A stretch of DNA of 13,114 bases from Burkholderiales bacterium (GTDB lineage Bacteria; Pseudomonadota; Gammaproteobacteria; Burkholderiales; Usitatibacteraceae): contig JAJAYN010000226.1 of assembly GCA_026786225.1 (NCBI GenBank), positions 1-13,114 of the forward strand, in the 5' to 3' direction. Both the position numbers and the translations under genes were made by a program. The notes beneath the pieces are model-generated. The model saw only the letters and a program-made list of their open reading frames with translations, ran no database searches and had not been told where the DNA came from. Shown piece by piece: positions 6,386-12,886 of this stretch (position 1 is its first letter; every line of letters starts with the position of its first letter).

Positions 6386-7407
6386 TGGCGTCTCGTGGCG
6401 TGAGGCTGGTATGTGCGGTCTCGTTCCTGGTGTTGGTCGTCATGATGCGGTCCACTGCGGCAGTGGAATTTTGGCCCGTGCCACCAATGTACGACGATGC
6501 CGGCCGCCCCAAGGCGATTACCTATTCCGCCAAACGGATAATAACGTTGGCGCCCTCGTTGACCGAACTCGTCTATGCCGCTGGCGCCCACGGGCAACTG
6601 GTCGGTGTATCCGCCTATAGCAACTTTCCTGAAGGTGCCACGGATAAACCACAGGTCGCCGATGCGACTGGTGTGTCCATTGAGGCATTGCTGGCGCTAC
6701 AGCCCGATTTGGTGCTGGCATGGAAGGGCGGTACGCGACCAGCCGATATCGCGCGCCTCGAATCGCTCGGCCTCAACGTCTTCGTGATAGATATTCGGTG
6801 GCTTGCCGACGTCCCACGTGCGTTGCGTACGATTGGCAAGCTTACCGGCAGACCAAATATCGACAACACACCTGAACGCGTTTCCGTGACTTTCGAGTCG
6901 AAGCTTCAGATGCTGCAAATGGCCAACAAGGACAAGGCACCGGTGCGGGTATTTTTTGAAATCTCGCAAATGCCATTGATGACGATTAACGGCCAACACT
7001 TTATTTCCGAGACGATTAAGCTTTGCGGTGGGGTAAACGTATTTTCAGACGTTGCGCAGGTCGTGCTTGAGCCATCGCGTGAGGCGTTGTTGCAGCGCGG
7101 GGCAGATGTGATTTTGCGACCGGCATCGATTCACAATGACGTTGCGCGTGACAAAGCACTTTATTCCGGCTTGGCGGCCTATGGCAGCAACAGAGTCTAT
7201 GCCGTGAACGCCGATTGGATTCTGCGACCGGGGCCGCGTGTGTTGCTGGCCGCAGGGGAGATCTGTAAAGCACTGGATCTGCGCGGTCCAGTATGGCTGT
7301 GGACAAGAGATAACCTCGCACTAAAAGCTAGTAGTCCTCACGAATGCGCAGATAGCTGGCAAAACGCGGCGTGCCTTTGTTGGTCAATCCTCGGTAGGTG
7401 TAGGTGA
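6385..7407 (+). CDS. btuF: Periplasmic cobalamin-binding protein, BtuF-like (ABC transporter substrate-binding)
   Basis: This 340-residue protein has an N-terminal signal peptide (basic start, hydrophobic VCAVSFLVLVVMM, likely cleavage after STAA near residue 25) and a class III periplasmic-binding fold. RIITLAPSLTELVYAAGA (51-68), GVSAYSNFP, SIEALLALQPDLVLAWKGGT (about 98-117) and a long linker helix follow the BtuF pattern; AWKGGT closely matches AWRGGN of E. coli BtuF. The predicted role is to deliver vitamin B12 to an inner-membrane ABC importer; no permease or ATPase gene is in the window. The chosen ATG overlaps the preceding TGA (TGATG), with AAGGAAG just upstream, so translation is coupled to the DAHP synthase genes. 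The last roughly 30-40 residues do not look like family sequence and overlap the convergent ligase gene by 80 bp, suggesting loss of an earlier stop. A related siderophore or haem ligand cannot be excluded. Confidence 0.85.
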   Translation: MASRGVRLVCAVSFLVLVVMMRSTAAVEFWPVPPMYDDAGRPKAITYSAKRIITLAPSLTELVYAAGAHGQLVGVSAYSNFPEGATDKPQVADATGVSIEALLALQPDLVLAWKGGTRPADIARLESLGLNVFVIDIRWLADVPRALRTIGKLTGRPNIDNTPERVSVTFESKLQMLQMANKDKAPVRVFFEISQMPLMTINGQHFISETIKLCGGVNVFSDVAQVVLEPSREALLQRGADVILRPASIHNDVARDKALYSGLAAYGSNRVYAVNADWILRPGPRVLLAAGEICKALDLRGPVWLWTRDNLALKASSPHECADSWQNAACLCWSILGRCR

Positions 7408-8182
7408 TAATTGTGTCCACTGACGGGGGATTTTTTCGTACTGCATCGCTGAAGCCGGTACCAATATTGAATTGTCGTCCGTCGGGCATCTCCACGCGCA
7501 ATGCGCCCATTTTCCCGACATATTTTCCGTTGCCCGGAAGATATCCGACCACTTTGGCTTCGGTATCCAGCAGGGGCTTCAGCTTGAGTAGCACGTCGCT
7601 GCGCCCGGTCACGTAAGGTGCACCAGCCAAATGCAACATCAGGCCCTCACCACCGCCCTTGACGACTTCGTCCAGCTTGCGTTTCAGTGCAACGCGATCC
7701 GCCACTCTGAATTGTTCGACTGCGACGAGTTGGGGCCAGTTCGCGTTCATGACAATTTCGGTAATTCGCCTGGCACGGTCTGAAAAAGTACCCGTCCCAT
7801 CGGGCAATTCAAACGCCATGAATTTGATTTCCCGCCACTCTTCATCCACAGGCAACGATTTTCGAACGTACCCAGAGAGTCGTTCAAACGCACCGCGTTT
7901 GAGCCAAAGCTCGCCGTCAAGCGTTTCTGCAGGCAATCTGGCGATGAACCATTGCGGCGCGTTTACCATTCGGCCGCTGCGAAAACGCAGTGATTTGCCG
8001 TCCCAGTGTGCGCGCACGCCATCGTATTTTTCGCTCACCAGATAGTTGGCCGGATCGACATGCTCGCCGAGAACATTGGCCAACAGAAGCGGCGGCAATG
8101 AACTCGATATCGAGACGATTGGTGCTAGCGCCAACAACACAGACACAATTAGGCGAACTGCGAATGACCGGGGACGCCTCAT
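7328..8182 (-). CDS. ligE: Exported (periplasmic) ATP-dependent DNA ligase, Lig E type
   Basis: This minimal ligase joins nicks in duplex DNA through an enzyme-AMP intermediate. The nucleotidyltransferase motifs are present in order: SEKYDGVR with the adenylated Lys (residue 52 from this start), RFRSGR (motif Ia), LDGELW with Glu91 (III), GEGLMLH with Glu179 (IV), and LLKLKP (V). An OB-fold follows, ending PRFASYLRIREDY. No extra DNA-binding domain is present, as in Lig E. ATG 8182 gives 284 residues with a basic N-terminus and hydrophobic segment FAVRLIVSVLLALAPIVS, a good export signal. ATG 8227 would give a longer N-region starting 8 bp after rskA. Neither has a strong ribosome-binding site. 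Lig E proteins are known for predicted periplasmic location. The gene ends the pduO-sigma-rskA cluster and overlaps btuF tail to tail. Confidence 0.9.
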   Translation of the reverse strand: MRRPRSFAVRLIVSVLLALAPIVSISSSLPPLLLANVLGEHVDPANYLVSEKYDGVRAHWDGKSLRFRSGRMVNAPQWFIARLPAETLDGELWLKRGAFERLSGYVRKSLPVDEEWREIKFMAFELPDGTGTFSDRARRITEIVMNANWPQLVAVEQFRVADRVALKRKLDEVVKGGGEGLMLHLAGAPYVTGRSDVLLKLKPLLDTEAKVVGYLPGNGKYVGKMGALRVEMPDGRQFNIGTGFSDAVRKNPPSVDTIITYTYRGLTNKGTPRFASYLRIREDY

Positions 8183-8235
8183 TACAGCCAATCGCGTTGC
8201 ATACGCGCGCAATCGCACGATCGGCATGAGTACCG

Positions 8236-8967
8236 TTAAATCGGCGTGCGTGGTACTTTGGAGGGCATATGTGCAATGGCACCCTTGCACATCACGCTAC
8301 CCGTGGGCTGGCCGGTTGGCGCTCCGCCAGGCGGTTCTTTCGAGAGCGCAAAAACCAGTCCACCGGATAGTTTCTCATCCATGCCGGTCAGTGCGAGCCT
8401 GGTTTCACCTGTGTCGTTAATGAGGCCCAGTGAACGCGGTGCGCCTTCTTTGGGAACCACCCACAGTTCCAGCGACATGCCATTCATGGTTTTCCACGGC
8501 GTAACCATTTTCACCATCAGCATGCCCGACTTCTGCTGCTCGACAAAAACACGCGCCACGTTGTTATCTTCGGCCAGCACCGCTGTAAGTATCGGGCTCT
8601 GTTCGACCGGCTTCAAAACCAGCATGGCGGTCAGCAGCGCGACTGCCAGGGTGCTCGCGCGCAGTCCAAGGCTTCGCCAGAACGTAAGACTCTCCCATAG
8701 ACTGACGGCTTTAACTGCGGAAGGCGAATTTGGGCTCTGGCGATCCAGACGCGCTTCGATTCTTGTCCAAACGCGGTCCGATGGCGTTACGGGAGCAAGC
8801 CTCTCGGCCAGGGGGGACAGATGTCTTTCCCAGCCTGCGACTTCAGTGCGCAGGGTCGCATCGTTTTTCAGATGATCTTCAAAACGTCGGCGCGCACCAC
8901 CCTTGAGTGTGCCAAGCACGTATTCAGACGCAAGTCTGCTTCGAAGTTCCGGGTTGCCAAGTTTCAT
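8236..8967 (-). CDS. rskA: Anti-sigma factor, RskA family
   Basis: This 243-residue single-pass membrane protein is predicted to hold the adjacent ECF sigma factor inactive. The cytoplasmic N-terminus has the RskA pattern SEYVLGTLKGGARRRFEDHL (residues 14-33), followed by WERHLSPLAERL (46-57) and PSDRVWTRIEARL (62-74). It lacks the HxxxCxxC zinc motif of ZAS anti-sigma factors, which fits RskA. One membrane segment lies at about 102-118 (LRASTLAVALLTAMLVL). The C-terminal part, with MNGMSLELWVVPKEG and GSVMCKGAI, would be periplasmic and is typical of RskA. The start is ATG 8967, which overlaps the sigma-factor stop as ATGA; a GTG at 8979 in frame is less likely. The signal it senses is unknown. 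Confidence 0.9.
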   Translation of the reverse strand: MKLGNPELRSRLASEYVLGTLKGGARRRFEDHLKNDATLRTEVAGWERHLSPLAERLAPVTPSDRVWTRIEARLDRQSPNSPSAVKAVSLWESLTFWRSLGLRASTLAVALLTAMLVLKPVEQSPILTAVLAEDNNVARVFVEQQKSGMLMVKMVTPWKTMNGMSLELWVVPKEGAPRSLGLINDTGETRLALTGMDEKLSGGLVFALSKEPPGGAPTGQPTGSVMCKGAIAHMPSKVPRTPI

Positions 8968-9539
8968 GATTCCAGGCACCCCTTAAGCTTTAGCAAGCCA
9001 CGGCGAATGTGCGTTTTCACTGTGCCCAGCGGTTTGCCAAGATGACTCGCCACTTCCGAGTGCGACAGCCCCTGAAAGAATGCCAGCGAAATTGTTTGCT
9101 GCTGCTCGCCATCGAGACCCTGCATGCAGCGCTCTATCTTCACCTGGTCGCGTTTGGCAACCAGTTGTTCGTCCGGGCCGGGACGCTCATCTTCCATGTT
9201 GATCGCGAAGAAATCATCTTCATCCTGCACCTCGACGAATGGACGACGGACGATATCAAGGCTGCGATTGCGGACGATCGCCGTCATCCAGGTCATGGGC
9301 GCGGATTGTGCAACAGCGTATTTGGTGGCGTTGTTCCAGATATTCACAAAGCTATCCTGCAAAACTTCTTCGGCGATATGCCTCTCACGGACTATACGAA
9401 GCGAAACCGCAAACAGTTTCGATTTCGTCGCCTCATATAAATCCGCGAACGCGGTGCGATTGCCAAGACCAGCTTGTGCAAGCAGTGCGGCGAGTTGCTC
9501 ATTGACTGTGTTTGGCACTTGTGAGGGCATGGCTGTCAT
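8964..9539 (-). CDS. ECF-type RNA polymerase sigma factor (SigK/RpoE-like)
   Basis: This 191-residue sigma factor contains region 2 (about residues 31-97: FADLYEATKSKLFAVSLRIV, EEVLQDSFVNIW, TWMTAIVRNRSLDIVRR) and region 4 (about 133-186: LDGEQQQTISLAFFQGLSHSEVASHL, then GTVKTHIRRGLLKLKG, the helix-turn-helix that reads the -35). A short acidic linker, EVQDEDDFF, separates them. Pairing with an RskA-type anti-sigma in a 4-bp ATGA overlap places it in the SigK-RskA group. ATG 9539 lies 4 bp after the pduO stop; ATG 9530 is an alternative, and the frame extends upstream into pduO without homologous sequence. The regulon is unknown. In characterised SigK/RskA pairs the sigma gene is often self-regulated, but I could not identify an ECF promoter upstream of pduO. 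Confidence 0.92.
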   Translation of the reverse strand: MTAMPSQVPNTVNEQLAALLAQAGLGNRTAFADLYEATKSKLFAVSLRIVRERHIAEEVLQDSFVNIWNNATKYAVAQSAPMTWMTAIVRNRSLDIVRRPFVEVQDEDDFFAINMEDERPGPDEQLVAKRDQVKIERCMQGLDGEQQQTISLAFFQGLSHSEVASHLGKPLGTVKTHIRRGLLKLKGCLES

Positions 9540-9543
9540 TTTG

Positions 9544-10107
9544 TCAGTGCGATTCCGAAGGAGACGGCAGGCGTTGCCAGCAAACATCAGCGACACCCGC
9601 ATTTCGATTTAACGTACGTGCAAGGATGAACATAAAATCGGAAAGACGATTCAGGTATTGGAGTGCGAGTGCAGACACGGGCGCATCCTGCGCCAGGGCG
9701 ACGAGCGCGCGCTCGGCCCTTCGCGCGATTGTCCGGGCTAAATGGCAACACGCGGCAGCCCGGGACCCGCCCGGCAAAATAAATTCCTTAAGCGGCGGCA
9801 GGGTGGCATTGAGACGACCGATTTCGGCATCGAGAAACATGACGTGCGCGTCGGTCATCACGGTATGGCCCGGGATGCAAATTTCACCGCCGAGGTCAAA
9901 CAGTTCATTCTGGATGCGGTTCAGCGTGGTGCGTGCAGCTTCGGGCATGGGTTCAGTGAGAAGCAGGCCGAGCATGCTGTTGAGTTCATCGAGATCACCG
10001 ATAACCGTAATGCGAAGTGCGTTCTTGAGCGTGCGGCTGCCGTCACCCAGTCCCGTGGTGCCATTGTCGCCCGTCCGCGTCGTGATCTTTGTCAGTCGAT
10101 TTCCCAT
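9544..10107 (-). CDS. pduO: ATP:cob(I)alamin adenosyltransferase, PduO type
   Basis: This enzyme transfers adenosyl from ATP to cob(I)alamin to make coenzyme B12. From ATG 10107 the protein is 187 residues and begins MGNRLTKITTRTGDNGTTG, the canonical PduO N-terminal ATP-binding segment. Further family features are LGDGSR, the helix with GDLDELNSMLGLLL, DLGGEICIPG, ILPGGSRAAACCHLARTIARRAER and QYLNRLSDFMFILARTLNR. An upstream ATG (10182) would add 25 residues without family resemblance. It heads the minus-strand cluster with the sigma factor, rskA and ligase. A perfect TATAAT sits six bases before the ATG, so the mRNA may be leaderless. The BtuF-like gene elsewhere in the window acts in the same vitamin's metabolism but is on the opposite strand. 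Confidence 0.92.
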   Translation of the reverse strand: MGNRLTKITTRTGDNGTTGLGDGSRTLKNALRITVIGDLDELNSMLGLLLTEPMPEAARTTLNRIQNELFDLGGEICIPGHTVMTDAHVMFLDAEIGRLNATLPPLKEFILPGGSRAAACCHLARTIARRAERALVALAQDAPVSALALQYLNRLSDFMFILARTLNRNAGVADVCWQRLPSPSESH

Positions 10108-10113
10108 CGCTGA

Positions 10114-10119
10114 ATTATA
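10114..10119 (-). promoter_or_regulatory. Predicted -10 element of the pduO-sigma-rskA-ligE cluster
   Basis: On the minus strand a perfect TATAAT lies six bases before the pduO ATG (10107). A start seven bases downstream would fall on the ATG itself. No good -35 is visible at 16-18 bp spacing. The site could instead be accidental within an AT-richer gap, so confidence is limited. Confidence 0.4.
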
Positions 10120-10216
10120 AGTGCATCGGTCCAGATTTTGAGATTGAACGTCGGGTGGATCACCCACCTCGTCGGATTTCAAACTCCACGCAATAAGCGC
10201 TCTCCGTCACCGGACT

Positions 10217-10225
10217 TGGTATCAT
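10217..10225 (+). promoter_or_regulatory. Predicted extended -10 promoter of accA
   Basis: TGGTATCAT forms an extended -10 (TG, one base, TATCAT at 10220-10225). Transcription would start near 10232, about 24 bases ahead of the accA ATG. No convincing -35 is visible. It lies in the 148-bp divergent gap between pduO and accA. Confidence 0.4.
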
Positions 10226-10244
10226 TACCGATTGAAGAATCAAC

Positions 10245-10259
10245 ATGCAATCTGAATGA
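10245..10259 (+). other. Four-codon ORF overlapping the accA start
   Basis: ATG CAA TCT GAA TGA ends in a TGA that overlaps the accA ATG (10256) as ATGA. It has GAAG seven bases upstream, whereas accA itself has no clear ribosome-binding site. It could load ribosomes for accA by coupling, or be a chance occurrence. Confidence 0.3.
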
Positions 10260-11230
10260 CCCCACAAAAATTTAATTTCCTCGATTTAGAACAGCCGATC
10301 GCCGAGTTGGAGGCCAAGATCGAGGAGCTGCGCTTTGTGCAGGATGATTCTGCCGTCGATATTTCGGCTGAAATCGGCAAACTTGCAAAAAAGAGCCAAA
10401 CCCTGACCAAGGATATCTACGCAAAGCTTTCCGCATGGCAGATATCGCAGGTCGCGCGTCATCCTCAGCGTCCCTACACACTCGATTACATCAGTATGAT
10501 GATGACCGATTTCGAGGAGTTGCATGGTGATCGCAGCTACGCCGAGGATCCCGCGATGGTGGGCGGTCTGGCGCGCTTGAATGGTCAAACGGTGATGGTG
10601 ATGGGCCAGCAAAAGGGCCGTGATACCAAGGAGCGCCAATTCCGCAATTTCGGCATGCCGCGTCCGGAGGGCTATCGCAAGGCGCTACGACTGATGAAAC
10701 TCGCTGAAAAGTTCGGCGTGCCGATCGTGACACTGATCGACACGCCCGGTGCGTATCCTGGCGTGGGCGCCGAGGAGCGCGGCCAATCCGAAGTTATCGG
10801 CCACAATCTTTATGTGCTGGCGGGCTTACGTGTGCCGATCGTCTGTGTCATCATCGGCGAGGGCGGTTCAGGTGGCGCCCTGGCGATTGCGGTCGGCGAC
10901 GTGACCTACATGCTGCAATACTCGACTTACTCGGTGATCACACCCGAAGGTTGCGCGGCGATCTTGTGGAAGGATTCGACACGGGCCGCAGAAGCCGCCG
11001 AGGCGCTGGGAATTACAGCGCCAAAACTGAAAGCGCTTGGCCTGGTAGATAAAGTGCTGAATGAGCCACTTGGCGGCGCGCATCGCGACCCACCTGCAAT
11101 GGCGGCAACGCTAAAGAAAGCAATTGCCGACTCTTTGAAGAGTCTCTCTGAAAAATCGCCCGACACCATTGTCCAGGAACGGCAAAAGAAATTGCTGGAG
11201 TTGGGTAGATTCAGGGAATTGGTGGAATAG
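10256..11230 (+). CDS. accA: Acetyl-CoA carboxylase carboxyltransferase subunit alpha
   Basis: This is the alpha subunit of the cytoplasmic A2B2 carboxyltransferase (with AccD), which moves the carboxyl group from biotin carboxyl carrier protein to acetyl-CoA to make malonyl-CoA for fatty-acid synthesis. At 324 residues it is close to the E. coli 319. It has the N-terminal coiled segment with FLDLEQPIAELEAKIEEL, then HPQRPYTLDYI, FEELHGDRSYAEDPAMVGG, GRDTKERQFRNFGMPRPEGY, LIDTPGAYPGVGAEERGQ, and the Gly-rich oxyanion region GEGGSGGALAIAVGD, plus TPEGCAAILWKD. All key regions look intact. It precedes tilS, an order common in Betaproteobacteria. The start is fixed by homology; it lacks a clear Shine-Dalgarno and is overlapped by a four-codon ORF. 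No terminator hairpin with a T-run was found after it. Confidence 0.97.
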   Translation: MTPQKFNFLDLEQPIAELEAKIEELRFVQDDSAVDISAEIGKLAKKSQTLTKDIYAKLSAWQISQVARHPQRPYTLDYISMMMTDFEELHGDRSYAEDPAMVGGLARLNGQTVMVMGQQKGRDTKERQFRNFGMPRPEGYRKALRLMKLAEKFGVPIVTLIDTPGAYPGVGAEERGQSEVIGHNLYVLAGLRVPIVCVIIGEGGSGGALAIAVGDVTYMLQYSTYSVITPEGCAAILWKDSTRAAEAAEALGITAPKLKALGLVDKVLNEPLGGAHRDPPAMAATLKKAIADSLKSLSEKSPDTIVQERQKKLLELGRFRELVE

Positions 11231-11450
11231 GCGCAAAAACACATTTAACACCAGCACTGGCGCGGGTTCTGGATCATTTTGCAACTGAAGTGCCCGCCAA
11301 TACTGGGGTTTGGATTCGAAACGAGGCGCTTTTCCCCGCGTGTTTTCCGCATTTCAATTGCGAACGACGCTATTGAAACCTTACGTCGGCAGGCAAGTCT
11401 AGAGCTCGGAGCCACCTATCAAATCGCTCATCATCCTCGTTGATGAATTC
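11231..11450 (+). other. Intergenic region between accA and the annotated tilS start
   Basis: No RNA gene, terminator or recognised promoter is visible in these 220 bases. One frame is open from 11233 to a TGA at 11371-11373, reading TPALARVLDHFATEV and onward, but it has no ATG or GTG start and no homology I recognise. The tilS frame is open back to a TAG at 11400-11402, so the last 48 bases may belong to tilS. GGAG at 11408-11411 is a possible ribosome-binding site for an upstream non-AUG start. Confidence 0.5.
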
Positions 11451-12368
11451 TTGCGACGCCATAACCTGGAAAACAAGCGCGTCAGTATTGCGCTGTCCGG
11501 CGGGATGGACTCAATCGTTTTGCTGGACGCGGTCGTTCAATTGAAAGCTGCGTTGCGCATTGACCTTGGCGCCATACACGTCCATCACGGCTTGAGCCCA
11601 AACGCGGATACGTGGGCGTCGTTCTGCGCAGATGTCTGCTCCGTGCACAATGTCGCGTTGACGACAGTCAGGGTCCATATCGATCAGAAGTCTCCTTACG
11701 GTATTGAGGGCGCGGCGCGCGCAGCCAGGTATGCGGCGTTTGCGGCTGTGGGCCCGCCTTACGTGTTGCTCGCGCAGCATGCCGACGATCAGGCAGAAAC
11801 CGTCCTGCACCAATTGTTGCGCGGTACGGGCCTGAAGGGGTTGGCGGGAATGGGTGAGGTGCGGGCTGTTGCAAACAATCAAGCTGTACTGCGCCCGCTT
11901 CTGCGAGTTTCGCGCGCGGACATTGAGGCAACCGCGCGTGCACGCAACCTGAGATGGATTGAAGACGAGTCGAATGACGACACGGCCTATACCCGAAATT
12001 TTCTGCGTCACGACATTGCGCCCCGCCTGGAAGCGCGTTTTCCGCATTACCGCGCATCGCTCGCGCGTGCCGCCAGACACGCCAGCGATGCCGATGAAAT
12101 GCTTGAAGCCCTGGCAAAATTGGATTTGGCGTGGGATGGTACGAATGCGATTGCAAATTCACTCGATACAATGTCGCTGCCGCGGCAAGTAAACGCGCTT
12201 TATCACTGGCTCATTTGGCAAAGCGTACCTGCGCCGTCACATGCTCAACTGCCCGAATGGGCCACACAATTATTTCGCGCGCCACCTATTGGCAAACCGC
12301 AATTGGCGGGGGGTCACGATTTTGTCATCCACCGCACCAACAATCGCTTGGTATTACAGACAAAATAG
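11451..12368 (+). CDS. tilS: tRNA(Ile)-lysidine synthase, short form
   Basis: This ATP-dependent enzyme attaches lysine to C34 of the CAU-anticodon tRNA(Ile), changing its decoding from AUG to AUA; it is normally essential. The N-type ATP-pyrophosphatase loop SGGMDS (residues 16-21) is followed by IHVHHGLSPNADTWASFC, the family signature GIEGAARAARYAAF, AQHADDQAETVLHQLLRGTGLKGLAGM, and RPLLRVSR with DESNDDTAYTRNFLRHDI. The middle substrate-binding region is present. The protein stops after LAGGHDFVIHRTNNRLVLQTK, so the C-terminal domain of E. coli-type TilS (432 residues) is absent or strongly reduced. The TTG at 11451 is the only conventional start, with a weak ribosome-binding site; the frame upstream to 11403 reads as plausible coding sequence. 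The true start may be further upstream. Confidence 0.88.
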   Translation: MRRHNLENKRVSIALSGGMDSIVLLDAVVQLKAALRIDLGAIHVHHGLSPNADTWASFCADVCSVHNVALTTVRVHIDQKSPYGIEGAARAARYAAFAAVGPPYVLLAQHADDQAETVLHQLLRGTGLKGLAGMGEVRAVANNQAVLRPLLRVSRADIEATARARNLRWIEDESNDDTAYTRNFLRHDIAPRLEARFPHYRASLARAARHASDADEMLEALAKLDLAWDGTNAIANSLDTMSLPRQVNALYHWLIWQSVPAPSHAQLPEWATQLFRAPPIGKPQLAGGHDFVIHRTNNRLVLQTK

Positions 12369-12401
12369 CCGCCAAAAACCGCAACGCTGCGCGCCTTTGC
12401 G

Positions 12402-12410
12402 TGTTAAAAT
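12402..12410 (+). promoter_or_regulatory. Predicted extended -10 promoter of ndk
   Basis: TGTTAAAAT is an extended -10 (TG at 12402-12403, TAAAAT at 12405-12410) in the 76-bp gap after tilS. The -35 region at about 12382-12387 is poor, as is usual for extended -10 promoters. The start would be near 12417, leaving an untranslated leader of about 28 bases with AGGA at 12434-12437. Confidence 0.5.
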
Positions 12411-12444
12411 TCAATGTTTTCATCAAGTTATATAGGATTATTAA

Positions 12445-12870
12445 ATGGCAATTGAAAAGACACTCTCCATTATCAAACCAGATGCCGTCGCCAAGAACGT
12501 GATCGGTGAGATCTATTCGCGATTCGAAAAAGCTGGACTGAAGGTCGTTGCTGCGCGGATGGCACATTTGTCGCGCGCTGAGGCCGAAGGCTTCTACGCC
12601 GTTCACAAAGCGCGTCCATTTTTCAACGATCTGGTCAGTTTCATGATCTCGGGCCCGGTGATGATCCAGGTGCTCGAAGGCGAGGGCGCGATTCTGAAAA
12701 ATCGTGACCTGATGGGCGCAACCGATCCGAAGAAGGCAGTTGCAGGCACCATTCGTGCTGATTTTGCCGACAGCATCGATGCAAACGCCGTTCATGGGTC
12801 GGATGCTCCAGAAACGGCTGCAGCCGAAATCGCCTATTATTTCCCGGCGTTAAACGTTTACTCGCGTTAA
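12445..12870 (+). CDS. ndk: Nucleoside diphosphate kinase
   Basis: This 141-residue enzyme balances nucleoside triphosphate pools by moving the gamma-phosphate between nucleotides through a phosphohistidine. Family motifs are LSIIKPDAVAKN (residues 7-18), GLKVVAARM, HKARPFF, SGPVMIQVLEG, the Kpn-loop region MGATDPKKA (90-98) and the active site NAVHGSDA with His117, as in E. coli. Length and sequence are typical, with nothing missing. The ribosome-binding site AGGA lies seven bases before the ATG. It is followed after 16 bp by rlmN, an order typical of Betaproteobacteria, so the two are probably cotranscribed from the promoter ahead of ndk. Confidence 0.97.
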   Translation: MAIEKTLSIIKPDAVAKNVIGEIYSRFEKAGLKVVAARMAHLSRAEAEGFYAVHKARPFFNDLVSFMISGPVMIQVLEGEGAILKNRDLMGATDPKKAVAGTIRADFADSIDANAVHGSDAPETAAAEIAYYFPALNVYSR

Positions 12871-12886
12871 ACATTTGGAGTGAGCC

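Noticed and set aside
8183..8290. Longer ligase start at 8290
   Set aside because: It would overlap the rskA 3' end by 55 bp and place a non-homologous stretch before the export signal.
10108..10182. Longer pduO start at 10182
   Set aside because: The added 25 residues do not resemble the family, and MGNRLTKITTRTGD is the usual PduO N-terminus.
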